Shown: positions 8,277 to 17,775, counted from the first letter of the stretch. The stretch: 64,000 bases of DNA from Anaerolineales bacterium (GCA_030834895.1 JAUQXA010000024.1:310001-374000); one strand, 5' to 3'. Notes: generated by a model from the letters alone, not told the origin. Made by a program: numbers and translations.

Positions 8277-10955
8277 TTCTTCGTGTTCTTCCACTTCCTC
8301 GTAGCCAGTAATCATTGCACGAGTGGCTTCGAGCGGAGTCGCGCCAGTGGTGGTCATGTAGATGTGGACGAGGATGAAGGTGCCGAACAGCCATGCGACG
8401 AGAGAATGGAATGGAGCCAGGAAGGGAAGTCCACCCGCGATGTCCGGCCATTTCTGCACAGCCCACATCAACGCGCCTGTGATGATCTGCAGGGGCAGAA
8501 GCACGTTAAGGATGGCAAAGTATGTCGCCTTCTGGATCGGGTTCATGCGGCTGTCGGGCCGCTTCTCGAAGGGATGCCCTTCACCCTTGAAGATGCCAGA
8601 GATGTAGTACTTCGCCTGGACGATGGCATCATCGAAAAAGCCATAGGGGTGCGGGATGAACTGCCGAAGTTGGTCGGTGACAAGGTGGTAGAAGATTGAG
8701 AGCGCGGCATTGGCCACGAGGATCACCGCGACGACGTTGTGAACCGTCACCATGCCAGGGAAGGAGAACGCGCCGAAGATGTCAGGTCGGTGGATGATCA
8801 AGCCGGTCAGGAGCAGGATGACGATGGATGCGGTCTGGAGCCAATGCCAGAAGCGGCGGTATGACTCGTACATGTAGACGCGCTTGGTCTTGCCATGTCC
8901 CTTGGGTTGTTTGCGCGCCGCAAGATATCTCAGCGTCCCGTGACCGAGCACACCGAGCAACGCGCCAGCGAAGGCAAGCGCGCCGAACCAGTCGATCCAA
9001 CTGACGCGGCTGGAGCCAAAGACGTAAATCTTGTCGTTGGCGGGGACGGGCTGATAGTACAACGCGCCGTCTTGACCAGTCACCAGTTTGCCCGTGCCGT
9101 TGACGTTGTTCGCGGCGTCGAAGACGGGCGTGACGGGCGCATGGTCAGCCAGTTTGATGGGCTGGGTCATGCGGGACTCTTCGTTGTGACAGGCTTTGCA
9201 ATCGTTGAGCGCGTTCTCGCCCTTGACCACGTTGTGGTTGATGCTGTACGGTTGAACCAAGCCTTCGATACGCGGGTTGTTCAGTCCAAGCGCCGAAAGT
9301 TTGCCTTTGAGCAGGTCTTCTTTTTCGGGAGAATCGATCACCAGTTCAGCGGCACTAACCTTGCCGTCCTTGTCCGCATCGAAGGCGGTGACGATGTCGG
9401 CAGCGTAGCCATCCCCATCGAGGTAGGCGGCTTCGAGGTCAATGAGGCGGACGGGGCGTTTGTTATCATTGGCGTCGCCGTAAACCCAGTAGAAGGAGGT
9501 AATCAGGTTGTACGGTGCGAGCAGGGTTTTGCCGTCCACGTTGGTGCGGTTGAGCAGGACGGGTTGGTAGCCAGTGACCAGTGAAGTGACTTCGTTGGGT
9601 GTGCCTTCCACGCCGCGACATTCAGTTAACGCGCTGCTTTTGGTCGTGACCACTGTCCAGTCATAGGTCTGGATGGCGGGTGCGTACATCTGCGGGATGT
9701 GGCAGGTTTCGCAGGCGACGACTTCCATGTGGGTGTCGATGTAAGGCAGCCAGTTTGCGTGGCTCTTGCTGGCGTCGTGGCAGTTCTCACAGCGGCGCAT
9801 GGTCGCCTTGTATTCGGGCGCCACGTTGAACTGGGCGCTTTGTCCGCGCGCAAAATTATGGTCGGGGCGTTGCAGGTATTCGCCGATTTCCAGGGAGCGC
9901 GGGTCATACACCAGATGTTCGGGATTGCTTTTTTGGATTTCACTGATGTGCGAGGGATTGTTCAACGCATAGTGACAATCGGTGCATTGCAACTGACGCT
10001 GGGCATGGATGTCCCAGGCATAGTCGAGTTCGCTCTTGTTCGCGAGGTTGACTCCAGACTGGTCGATGCGCTGTCCGCTGACGACCTGCCCTGTGGTGGC
10101 GGTCTGTGGGTAATCAAGGTCGCATTGGTTGAGGGTGATGGGTTCGCCCGCATTTGGGTGAACTTCGCCGTGGCAGGTCGCGCAGTTTTCGTTGGTCGGG
10201 TCTTGAATGGCAAGCATTTCGCTCTTGACTTCGCCGATTTCGTTGAAGGCTTCGGCTTTCCATTCCCAACCCTCGCCTGCTTTGGCGACGATGTTCAAGC
10301 CAGTCAGGGTGGCTGTATTGGCATTCCCAAAGTCGCCTGCCTTGATGGATTCTTCGCGGGCGGCAGTGTTGGGCGTTTCAAGGTGGCAGAGGAAACAGTT
10401 CATTTCCATCGTGCCAGACTTGTCCCAGTCCCAAACGGTGACGTTGCCGTCTTTATCGAGGATGGAAGTTTCGGGGTTCTCTGCCAAATCTTTGAGGTTG
10501 TCCAATGCCGCGCCATCACGTGACGTGGTGGCGGGTCCGCCGCCGACGACGCGGCTGCCGTTGAGCATGAGCCATTCAGCGGTGGAAAGGTCAAGGCGTT
10601 CGTCGCCGTTCTGCGAGAGGTAGCGATAGGTCAGCGGGTTCCATTCGCCGAAGAGTCCGCTGCTGGAGTTGAGGTCTTTGCCTTCTTTGTATTCGCTCAA
10701 ACCGAGGTCGGAGTGGAAGGCATGGCTTTGGATGAAGTTTGTGTCGTGGCATTGTCCGCAGGTCTGCATGGTCGAGACTGCGCCGCCGCTTTCGAGTACG
10801 TTCACGCCGTCCGTATCAAGCAGGGCAAAGTTCGGGTGCAAGTCAGATGCCTGTTGGGTAGGAGCAGGCTCGGGCGAGGCGAGGACGGTTCCAATCCCAA
10901 TGGCGAGGGCGAGGATGAGAAGTCCAGCTATGGTGAAAAGTGTGTATCGTTTCAT
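8262..10955 (-). CDS. Heptaheme cytochrome c fused to a b561-type membrane domain
   Basis: 897 residues. An N-terminal signal/anchor (5-27) is followed by seven CxxCH motifs at about Cys 66, 187, 258, 324, 389, 415 and 586. An EF-hand-like loop, DADKDGKVSAAE, lies at ~526-537. The C-terminal ~240 residues have five TM helices with conserved His (FWHW 704, IIHRP 721, TVHN 739, FYH 757, PFHS 850, LVHIY 864), as in b-type cytochromes of the b561/hydrogenase family. It probably passes electrons between the quinone pool and extracytoplasmic hemes, most likely to the octaheme enzyme encoded three bases upstream. The last codons come from repeat F. The exact electron path is inferred. Confidence 0.85.
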   Translation of the reverse strand: MKRYTLFTIAGLLILALAIGIGTVLASPEPAPTQQASDLHPNFALLDTDGVNVLESGGAVSTMQTCGQCHDTNFIQSHAFHSDLGLSEYKEGKDLNSSSGLFGEWNPLTYRYLSQNGDERLDLSTAEWLMLNGSRVVGGGPATTSRDGAALDNLKDLAENPETSILDKDGNVTVWDWDKSGTMEMNCFLCHLETPNTAAREESIKAGDFGNANTATLTGLNIVAKAGEGWEWKAEAFNEIGEVKSEMLAIQDPTNENCATCHGEVHPNAGEPITLNQCDLDYPQTATTGQVVSGQRIDQSGVNLANKSELDYAWDIHAQRQLQCTDCHYALNNPSHISEIQKSNPEHLVYDPRSLEIGEYLQRPDHNFARGQSAQFNVAPEYKATMRRCENCHDASKSHANWLPYIDTHMEVVACETCHIPQMYAPAIQTYDWTVVTTKSSALTECRGVEGTPNEVTSLVTGYQPVLLNRTNVDGKTLLAPYNLITSFYWVYGDANDNKRPVRLIDLEAAYLDGDGYAADIVTAFDADKDGKVSAAELVIDSPEKEDLLKGKLSALGLNNPRIEGLVQPYSINHNVVKGENALNDCKACHNEESRMTQPIKLADHAPVTPVFDAANNVNGTGKLVTGQDGALYYQPVPANDKIYVFGSSRVSWIDWFGALAFAGALLGVLGHGTLRYLAARKQPKGHGKTKRVYMYESYRRFWHWLQTASIVILLLTGLIIHRPDIFGAFSFPGMVTVHNVVAVILVANAALSIFYHLVTDQLRQFIPHPYGFFDDAIVQAKYYISGIFKGEGHPFEKRPDSRMNPIQKATYFAILNVLLPLQIITGALMWAVQKWPDIAGGLPFLAPFHSLVAWLFGTFILVHIYMTTTGATPLEATRAMITGYEEVEEHEEKDEG

Positions 10956-10958
10956 GGT

Positions 10959-12398
10959 TTATTTTCTCCCACCCCACTCGATGGGATCACCGGGATAACC
11001 GAGGGCTTCCCAATCCATGCGTCCGCCTTCACCGTGGCAGGAGTCGCATTGCAAGGCTTCTTCGGCAGGCTGAACCATGTGGGTCGTGGGCCAGTACATG
11101 TAGGTTTCAGTGAAACCGTATTCGCCGCTGTAGGGCAAACCCATTCGCTCCTCGGCAAGTTTGAAACCGCTATCCCAGTCAAAGGTGGTCCAGAAGCCGT
11201 TTTCGCCAGCGGTGATGGGAGCGAGCAGGTAATTGTTCTTTACGTCATAGGGTTGTTTTGCAATGTGAACCTTGAATGGGAATATCTTTGCTGTTTTATC
11301 GGCAATGCTTCCAGCGGGCTTGTTGATGTAGGTAATGCCATCCTTGCCGAGCGGGTCGCCGAGGAGGTAGCGGTATTCATTGCTGCCGTTGAACCAGAGA
11401 TAGGTCGGCGCGAAATTCTTGTCGTAAGTGAACTCACCCTTGATCTTGAGATAGGTGAAGTGGTCGTCCTTGCGTCCCTCCTGCCCAGCCTGTGACCAAT
11501 CCCAAGTGAGTTTGGTGGGGTCTTCGATTGCCAGCGCAGGGATGTGGCAGGTCTGACAGGCGACAGCCGAGAGGTGGGTGTTGATGCGCTCGTCCTCGTG
11601 TTGCTGGTTCACGTGGCATTGCTCGCAGGAAACCTGTTCCTGCGGGTCGATGGTGTAGTTATCCGAGAGCATGCGCCCGAGGATCTGGTGGTTGGTTGTC
11701 CAGTGGCAGTCCACGCATTGCATGTCGTTTTCGCCGCCCATGTGGATATCGAGGCTTTTGTCGGGGAAGTACAGGCTTTCGTCGAGGTCGCCGTGTTTAA
11801 CGCCGTTTCCGCCGCCGCCGTCGAAGTGACACTTGCCGCAGTTGTCACGCGTGGGCGTGCGGACAGACTTTGCGGCCGCCAACAGGTTAATTCCTTCGGC
11901 GGGATTCCCATAGCTGCCTTTCGCGTAAACGCCGACATCGGCGTGACAGGCGAGACAGTCTACGTTTTCGGATTTCGAGTAATCGTATGACTGATACTCT
12001 TCCCATCCGTAACCCGCATGGCAGGACATGCAGGATTTTTGATTTCCCTGTGCGCTGATGCAGAAGTTGTTGATTTGATTTGCCTTGCCGATGGTGGCGG
12101 GTTCATCGCGCCAGGGCACATCGAAGGGCTTGGATTCCCAAGTCCAGTGGGTGGTAGCCATGAATTCCGTCGCCGCGTCGGGATGACACTCGAGACAAGC
12201 GCGGGTCACATCCTGTCCTGTCTTGAAGTCGCCTTTGACAATATCCTTGTGGTCCACGTGTACGGGCTTTTCTGGGATATATGCCGTAGGATCATTCCTG
12301 GTTTGGGCACGAGGCAGGAAGTAAAGGACGGGGACGAGAATCAGCAAAAGGATACCGACCAGTCCGATCGTCCAGAGCGGAAAGCGTTTCTTCGTCAT
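10959..12398 (-). CDS. Octaheme tetrathionate reductase (OTR)-like cytochrome c
   Basis: 479 residues with an N-terminal anchor (8-28) and eight CxxCH motifs at about Cys 68, 123, 148, 187, 228, 258, 281 and 451. The segment NNFCISAQGNQKSCMSCHAGYGW is typical of OTR-family proteins. Shewanella OTR reduces tetrathionate, nitrite and hydroxylamine in vitro; the physiological substrate is uncertain, and sulfur context here favours a sulfur oxyanion. It is encoded just after the ArsR-type regulator (8 bp gap) and 3 bp before the heptaheme/b561 gene, so the pair probably forms one quinol-linked reductase on the outer face of the membrane. Confidence 0.88.
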   Translation of the reverse strand: MTKKRFPLWTIGLVGILLLILVPVLYFLPRAQTRNDPTAYIPEKPVHVDHKDIVKGDFKTGQDVTRACLECHPDAATEFMATTHWTWESKPFDVPWRDEPATIGKANQINNFCISAQGNQKSCMSCHAGYGWEEYQSYDYSKSENVDCLACHADVGVYAKGSYGNPAEGINLLAAAKSVRTPTRDNCGKCHFDGGGGNGVKHGDLDESLYFPDKSLDIHMGGENDMQCVDCHWTTNHQILGRMLSDNYTIDPQEQVSCEQCHVNQQHEDERINTHLSAVACQTCHIPALAIEDPTKLTWDWSQAGQEGRKDDHFTYLKIKGEFTYDKNFAPTYLWFNGSNEYRYLLGDPLGKDGITYINKPAGSIADKTAKIFPFKVHIAKQPYDVKNNYLLAPITAGENGFWTTFDWDSGFKLAEERMGLPYSGEYGFTETYMYWPTTHMVQPAEEALQCDSCHGEGGRMDWEALGYPGDPIEWGGRK

Positions 12399-12406
12399 AC
12401 ATTCTC

Positions 12407-12742
12407 CTATGGGATTTCGTTGATCAGGTTCGCTTGATGGGTAAGCCGTTCGCGCATGACGTTTCGCAAAAGATCGAGCGCCTGGATTAACCGTGGGTCT
12501 GATAGATTGTAGGTAACCACTGTACCGGTACGGACCGCCTGCACAAGTCCGCGCTCGCGCAACACCTTGAGGTGCCGCGACATGGTGGGCTGACTCAACC
12601 CCAGTTCATTGGTCAACTCCGTGACGTTGAGCGGATTCTCATTGAGGGCATAGAGAATCAACAGACGATTTGGGTCTGAAAGCGCCGCGCAGAAGTTGGC
12701 TTCAAGTTGAGTGATTTCCTGTTGGAGGGTGGGTGTAATCAT
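12407..12742 (-). CDS. ArsR-family winged-helix regulator of the sulfur operon
   Basis: 111 residues with a typical ArsR/SmtB fold: ALSDPNRLLILYAL, then the helix-turn-helix VTELTNELGLSQPTMSRHLKVLRERGL and wing VRTGTVVTYNL. The only Cys is at residue 18, so the two-Cys redox switch of BigR/SqrR is not present, nor a CxC metal site. It is the first gene of the minus-strand sulfur operon, with an imperfect palindrome 15 bp upstream. A role in sensing sulfur compounds is inferred from context only. Confidence 0.85.
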   Translation of the reverse strand: MITPTLQQEITQLEANFCAALSDPNRLLILYALNENPLNVTELTNELGLSQPTMSRHLKVLRERGLVQAVRTGTVVTYNLSDPRLIQALDLLRNVMRERLTHQANLINEIP

Positions 12743-12756
12743 TTTGTTTTACCTAT

Positions 12757-12776
12757 ATTCGCATAAACGCATATTT
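12757..12776 (-). promoter_or_regulatory. Candidate ArsR operator
   Basis: ATAT-TCGC-ATAA-ACGC-ATAT is an imperfect 20-bp palindrome (14 of 20 positions self-complementary) lying 15 bp before the ArsR start. ArsR-family operators are AT-rich inverted repeats of this type, so autoregulation of the operon is likely. Confidence 0.5.
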
Positions 12777-12825
12777 ACATTTCCATCATAATCTTGTGAT
12801 GGTTTGTACAATAGTGTTGGGTGTC

Positions 12826-12846
12826 ACATTAATTTGTGATTAATGT
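12826..12846. promoter_or_regulatory. Perfect 8-bp-arm palindrome between arsR and hppA
   Basis: ACATTAAT, spacer TTGTG, ATTAATGT. A symmetric AT-rich site in the 444-bp divergent gap; a second regulator may bind here. It resembles no site I can name with confidence. Confidence 0.4.
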
Positions 12847-13067
12847 CATATTGATTTGGACGCCTGAAATTGAGGAAAATTCAGAGTTCCCACTGCGGCA
12901 AAAGTCATCCTGTTTTTAGAGACTTCTTTGGGCGTTCACCATTTGCCGAGTGAAGTGCATGTGGGGCACTGCTTGAAATGTCCCGTTGAAACAAACAGTA
13001 CCCTTACACGAAAAGATTTTTGAGGTGGCACATCAAGGTATGATTTATGCGTTTTGGGGAATTGCTG

Positions 13068-13096
13068 TTGACGCTTGTCTTTTTGTTGTGTATACT
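13068..13096 (+). promoter_or_regulatory. Sigma-70-type promoter of hppA
   Basis: TTGACG, 17-bp spacer, TATACT, giving a transcript start near 13103 and a leader of about 84 bases. GGAGG at 13178-13182 is the ribosome binding site for ATG 13187. Confidence 0.7.
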
Positions 13097-13186
13097 CCCT
13101 CAGGTTTTTTTAATGTCGCGTCTTTTTCACTCCAACAGTGTAATTGGCTTGAGTGATAAAAATTCTAAATTTGTTTCGGAGGTTGT

Positions 13187-15514
13187 ATGGATATCCTTTG
13201 GTTGGGCAGTCGTCATGGCTTGAATAGCTTTGAACAGATTGCCATTGTGTTGGTTTTGGTTGCTGCATTTATCAGCCTAATGTATGCCTGGTGGCTGCGC
13301 AGTACGGTGCTCAAAAAGGACAAGGGCACAGATAAAATGCAGGAGATTTGGAACGCCATCCGCGTCGGCGCTGATTCCTACCTGGGACAACAGCTTAAGA
13401 CCATCCTGCCGTTGATTGGTGTTTTGACGGTGGTTATGTTCCTGAGCGTTTACGTTGTCCCGCCGAGCCTGGAAGCCCGCGAAGAGTTCAAAGCTTTTGG
13501 CGAACAGGGCATCACACTTATTATTGCCGTAGGACGCACCATTGCGTTTATCATGGGTGCGTCCTTTTCATTAATCGTCGGTCAGTGGGGCATGCGCATG
13601 GCGGTGCAGGCCAATGTGCGCGTTGCTTCCGCTTCCCGCCGTAGTTTGAACGAATCCCTTTCCATTGCCTATTATGCGGGCACTTATACGGGAATGCTGA
13701 CCGATGGCCTCGGTCTGCTTGGCGGTACGTTGATCTTCATCGTCTTCGGTAAAGCCGCTCCCGATGCCCTGCTTGGCTTTGGCTTCGGCGGGACCCTTCT
13801 CGCGCTCTTCATGCGCGTGGGCGGCGGTATCTACACCAAAGCCGCGGACGTGGGCGCCGACCTCGTCGGTAAAGTCGAGAAGGACATTCCCGAAGATGAT
13901 CCCCGCAACGCCGCCGTCATCGCCGACCTGGTGGGCGACAACGTGGGTGACTGCGCTGGTATGGCTGCTGACATTTTCGAGTCCTATGAAGTCACGATCG
14001 TTTCAGGCTTGATCCTCGGACTCTCCCTGGTTGCCATCACCGGCGACCTGAAGTGGATTGTGTATCCCCTCATTATCCGCGCCGTGGGCGTGATTTCCTC
14101 CATCATCGGAACGTTCACCGTGCCGATCTGGGAAAAGGTCAACCTGCCCTTGCTGGGCCGCGCGCATGACGCCGAAGAGGCGATGTTCCGCTCCTATGAA
14201 GTATCGAGCATTTTCACCGTCACAATCTCAATCTTCTTGGCCTGGCTGTACGCCAACGATTGGCGTCTCGCGGCTCTGACGGCGATTGGTGTGGGTTTGG
14301 CGGTGGCTTTCAATCCACTCACCTCATACTTCACCTCCACCAAGAAGTCTCCTGTCAAGGAAATTGTTGCCTCCACAAAGACGGGTCCCGCCACCACCAT
14401 TCTTTCCGGTCTCTCCGTGGGCATGGAATCGAGTGTTTGGGCGTTGTTGGTGATTGCAGTTAGTTTTATCGCCGGTATCCTGCTCTATAACGGTGACGGC
14501 GCCCAGTACGTGCTTTACGCCATCGCGATGATCGGCATCGGCATGCTCAGCCACACCGGCAACAACGTCGCCATGGACTCCTACGGTCCCATCTCTGACA
14601 ATGCGAACGGTATTGGCGAAATGGCATGGCACGATATGGAAGACGAAAACACCTTGAAGGCCCGCCAGATCATGGCCGACCTGGATGCGGTTGGTAACAC
14701 CACCAAAGCCATCACCAAGGGTGTGGCCATTGCCTCAGCGGTAATTGCGGCTGTTTCCCTGTTTGCCTCATACATTACTGACGTTGGTCGCGTACAAGCC
14801 CAATTGGGATTGACCGAAGTGATGAACTCCATCCGCGTTTCAGATACTCGCGTGTTCGTTGGTTTGCTCCTTGGTGGGGCACTGCCTTGGCTGTTCTCGT
14901 CGCTGTCCATCCGCGCCGTGAGTCGCGCTGCTGGACAGATCGTTGAAGAAGTCCGCCGCCAGTTCAAGATTCCGGGTATTATGGAAGGTACCAAGACCCC
15001 GGATTATGCCCAGGTTGTAGGCATTTCCACCGCTTCGGCGCAGAAGGAACTCATTCCGCTGGCGACGATTGCAGTATTGATGCCGCTGGTTGTGGGTCTG
15101 GTGTTGCAAGTGGAAGCGTTGGGCGGTTTCCTTGCGGGTATCATTCTCTCCGGTCAATTGTTGGCAGTCTTCCTGTCCAATGCCGGCGGCGCATGGGACA
15201 ATGCCAAGAAATCCATCGAAGACGAACCCCGCGACCTGAAGAACAACACCGGTAAAGGTTCCGAACGCCATAAGGCTGGCGTGGTGGGCGACACTGTCGG
15301 CGACCCGATGAAGGACACCGCTGGCCCCGCGCTCAATCCGATGATCAAGGTTGCAAACCTGGTCTCCCTGCTGGCCGCGCCAATCATTGTTAAATACCCG
15401 ATGGTACAGGCTGACGGTTCGGTTAATATTGTTGTTGTCATTGTGGCAGTTGCCTTGCTTGCCGCCACCATTTGGGCCATTGGCCGCTCCAAGTCTCCTG
15501 TGAAGGAACTGTAA
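13187..15514 (+). CDS. hppA: Membrane-bound proton-translocating pyrophosphatase, K+-independent type
   Basis: 775 residues, the normal length, with about 16 TM helices. The substrate loop DVGADLVGKVEKDIPEDDPRN followed by DNVGDCAGMAADIFESYEV lies at ~221-270; the second PPi/Mg site DNAKKSIEDE and GDTVGDPMKDTAGP lie near the C-terminus. At ~502-511 the sequence reads GNTTKAITKG: Lys at this position marks the K+-independent H+-pumping class, whereas K+-dependent enzymes have Ala. The enzyme splits PPi and pumps H+ outward or into a compartment, saving energy in a slow anaerobe. It has its own promoter and a strong terminator. Confidence 0.95.
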   Translation: MDILWLGSRHGLNSFEQIAIVLVLVAAFISLMYAWWLRSTVLKKDKGTDKMQEIWNAIRVGADSYLGQQLKTILPLIGVLTVVMFLSVYVVPPSLEAREEFKAFGEQGITLIIAVGRTIAFIMGASFSLIVGQWGMRMAVQANVRVASASRRSLNESLSIAYYAGTYTGMLTDGLGLLGGTLIFIVFGKAAPDALLGFGFGGTLLALFMRVGGGIYTKAADVGADLVGKVEKDIPEDDPRNAAVIADLVGDNVGDCAGMAADIFESYEVTIVSGLILGLSLVAITGDLKWIVYPLIIRAVGVISSIIGTFTVPIWEKVNLPLLGRAHDAEEAMFRSYEVSSIFTVTISIFLAWLYANDWRLAALTAIGVGLAVAFNPLTSYFTSTKKSPVKEIVASTKTGPATTILSGLSVGMESSVWALLVIAVSFIAGILLYNGDGAQYVLYAIAMIGIGMLSHTGNNVAMDSYGPISDNANGIGEMAWHDMEDENTLKARQIMADLDAVGNTTKAITKGVAIASAVIAAVSLFASYITDVGRVQAQLGLTEVMNSIRVSDTRVFVGLLLGGALPWLFSSLSIRAVSRAAGQIVEEVRRQFKIPGIMEGTKTPDYAQVVGISTASAQKELIPLATIAVLMPLVVGLVLQVEALGGFLAGIILSGQLLAVFLSNAGGAWDNAKKSIEDEPRDLKNNTGKGSERHKAGVVGDTVGDPMKDTAGPALNPMIKVANLVSLLAAPIIVKYPMVQADGSVNIVVVIVAVALLAATIWAIGRSKSPVKEL

Positions 15515-15574
15515 ATAGATTTTAGAATGAACCCTTGTCTTTGCATCTTTGAGTAAAGCAAGGGACTATAGGTT

Positions 15575-15610
15575 AAAACGAAGAGGGCATGTACATGCCC
15601 TCTTCGTTTT
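15575..15610. terminator. Bidirectional terminator, perfect 36-bp palindrome
   Basis: Self-complementary AAAACGAAGAGGGCATG-TA-complement, with A and T tracts at both ends. It separates hppA (plus) from the convergent membrane gene (minus). Confidence 0.85.
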
Positions 15611-15630
15611 AAATACAGTTGGAGATTTTT

Positions 15631-17775
15631 TTATTTGGTATTATCAATCTTCTGTACCAGCCAAACCCCGTTATTTTTAATACAATATTTTTCACGGGCA
15701 ACAGGCGCATCGCCGACTATGTTAACTTTGAATGCGGTTACCAAATCCGTAGGGGATTTATCAATCCGTTCTAACGAAATCCAATCCGGCGTATTTTGAA
15801 GGTCTGGTATGAATCCAAATTCAAGATGTCGGGTTGTGTAGTCGTTTTCATAGGCAATATATTGATAACCCTGACGATAGACTTCGACCCAAAAATCTTC
15901 CGGGTTTTTGTAAGATAATTCTTGGAGAATATCGTATTCCTCATGGGTGGTGGAACAGGCAAATAAGTCAGTTCGAAGATAATAGCGATAAGCGCTCAAA
16001 GTAAGAATCCGGTCTCCGGAAGATGCTTCATCATTGATTGACCTGAGGTAATTACAGAGAAAAAAATCATAACATTGAGGGTTTCCCTGGCGATCCAATG
16101 GGGAATATGTACTTAGACTCATAAACACCATTCGAAATATGATGAACGCAAGCAGCACAAACACCGTTCCAGCCCCAATAGTTTTGAACACAGTATCTTC
16201 GTCCTCGAGAATGTTCGAGATAATTTTCGCCACAGGCATGAACAATATTATCCATAAAAACATCACGTAGCGGATTTCCACCACTGTGAACACCGAGAAT
16301 ATCCAAATCAATAGCGTAACTGCTGAAATAACCGATAGCCCGCCCAACTCGCTCGAAATTTTGAGGCTCTTTCGTATGTTTGGTATAAAAAGAGCTGGCA
16401 GGAAGGCGATGACCATCGGCGATATATTTCCAAGACTTTGGGGAGTATTTCGAAATGTTGTAACAATGGGATAAAGCAGCCGAAGTGCAAGGAGTTGATT
16501 CGGGTCAGCATCCCAAGGGCCGTTTGCTTGGTTTATTTTCGAGATGCTTGATAAAAATCCCAGCGCATTTCCAAGAATCATCCAATTTGCAAAAAGATGA
16601 TAAATCCCCAATCCAATTGCTCCCGCGCCGATCCAAAAAAGCGAATTGATAAAAAATTTAAAGCGCGAAAAGACAGACCCATTTCGTAAAGTTGTCTGGC
16701 GAAGATAAAACAGGAGAGTGAAAATTATCAGCAAAAAGGCGTTGAATGGACGCGCAACAATCGACAATCCCACTAGAAAACCTGTAAGCAAAAACCAGGT
16801 TTTCTGGGAGATTGTGTTCTGGCTTTGAACAACCATCCAATAAATGGCTGCGATGGCCGGCGCGGTGCTGATGAGGTCAACCTTTCCGTCCCCCAAGAGA
16901 TCGATAAAAGCAGTGGAGGTCATCATCATGGCAAATAAAACGATCCTGGATTTCCTTGAAAGACCAACTTTCTCCCCAATCGCAAGACCGAAAACAATGA
17001 TTATGACTCCAGAGAGCCAGGAGAACATACGTGCAGACTGATCGCCAAACAATTGAATCATGACTGTGTATTCCACAGCAGTGTGAAAAACGCTTGCAAC
17101 AAAGGTGTCATCTGTGAAATATTGGATGCGCCCTGTCAGTGCTGTTATTTTGGCGTCTGAAAAATAAATTGTGGTGGAATCGTAACTTATCCGCGCGGCT
17201 GTTGACAGGAGACCAAGTCCCAGTATAGCCATCGCGAGAACATAAATTATCCTGTTTATGCTTGTTGTCGAGTCGAATGATTTTTTTATGCTAATGTCCC
17301 CATGCAAACTTATAACAAAATTCACAAGGTGGGTAAAACCTAGCAGAGTGCCGACTGCCAAAATTGGAACAACATAAGCCGGGATTAACCTGTGCAGTTC
17401 GCCAAGTGTCATGAAAATCAGCGAGAACACCCCATGTCCCATCAGGAATTTTGTGCCGAGGGATGCAAGTTTGCCAATAATCGTGGACGCTTTGAAAGTG
17501 TTATCGAAGTCGAACAGCTTAAGAATAAATGCGCCTAAAGAGGTGCAGGATATAAAAAAGCTGAGCATCCCTAGAAGAGAAAGGATTAGGTCTTTGGCGT
17601 AGAGAATAAAGTCAAGCCTCTGTATCTGTTCGACAAGGAGCGGCAAATTTGTCAAGCTGGATGAGTAGATATGGCTTGTTCCACCCGGGAAATAAATAAA
17701 GACGCCTATGCAGAGAGCGGACCACGCCAGCAAGAGGAGTTTTCCAATGTTTGGTTTCCTGATAGTTTTTTGCAT
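15631..17775 (-). CDS. Large polytopic membrane protein, probably a GT39-like glycosyltransferase
   Basis: 714 residues with about 12-14 TM helices and a soluble C-terminal region from ~560. The first extracytoplasmic loops carry acidic residues (YFSDAKI at ~205), as in GT-C mannosyl- or arabinosyltransferases that use polyprenyl-phosphate sugars, but no decisive motif is seen. It is the last gene of the minus-strand surface-glycan cluster, 111 bp after the GT4 gene. Its neighbours favour a role in adding sugars to lipid-linked or surface glycans. Start ATG 17775. Confidence 0.6.
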   Translation of the reverse strand: MQKTIRKPNIGKLLLLAWSALCIGVFIYFPGGTSHIYSSSLTNLPLLVEQIQRLDFILYAKDLILSLLGMLSFFISCTSLGAFILKLFDFDNTFKASTIIGKLASLGTKFLMGHGVFSLIFMTLGELHRLIPAYVVPILAVGTLLGFTHLVNFVISLHGDISIKKSFDSTTSINRIIYVLAMAILGLGLLSTAARISYDSTTIYFSDAKITALTGRIQYFTDDTFVASVFHTAVEYTVMIQLFGDQSARMFSWLSGVIIIVFGLAIGEKVGLSRKSRIVLFAMMMTSTAFIDLLGDGKVDLISTAPAIAAIYWMVVQSQNTISQKTWFLLTGFLVGLSIVARPFNAFLLIIFTLLFYLRQTTLRNGSVFSRFKFFINSLFWIGAGAIGLGIYHLFANWMILGNALGFLSSISKINQANGPWDADPNQLLALRLLYPIVTTFRNTPQSLGNISPMVIAFLPALFIPNIRKSLKISSELGGLSVISAVTLLIWIFSVFTVVEIRYVMFLWIILFMPVAKIISNILEDEDTVFKTIGAGTVFVLLAFIIFRMVFMSLSTYSPLDRQGNPQCYDFFLCNYLRSINDEASSGDRILTLSAYRYYLRTDLFACSTTHEEYDILQELSYKNPEDFWVEVYRQGYQYIAYENDYTTRHLEFGFIPDLQNTPDWISLERIDKSPTDLVTAFKVNIVGDAPVAREKYCIKNNGVWLVQKIDNTK

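Noticed and set aside
8895..12437. Several long plus-strand frames opposite the cytochrome genes
   Set aside because: The minus-strand frames have 15 CxxCH motifs in order; the plus-strand frames show no family pattern.
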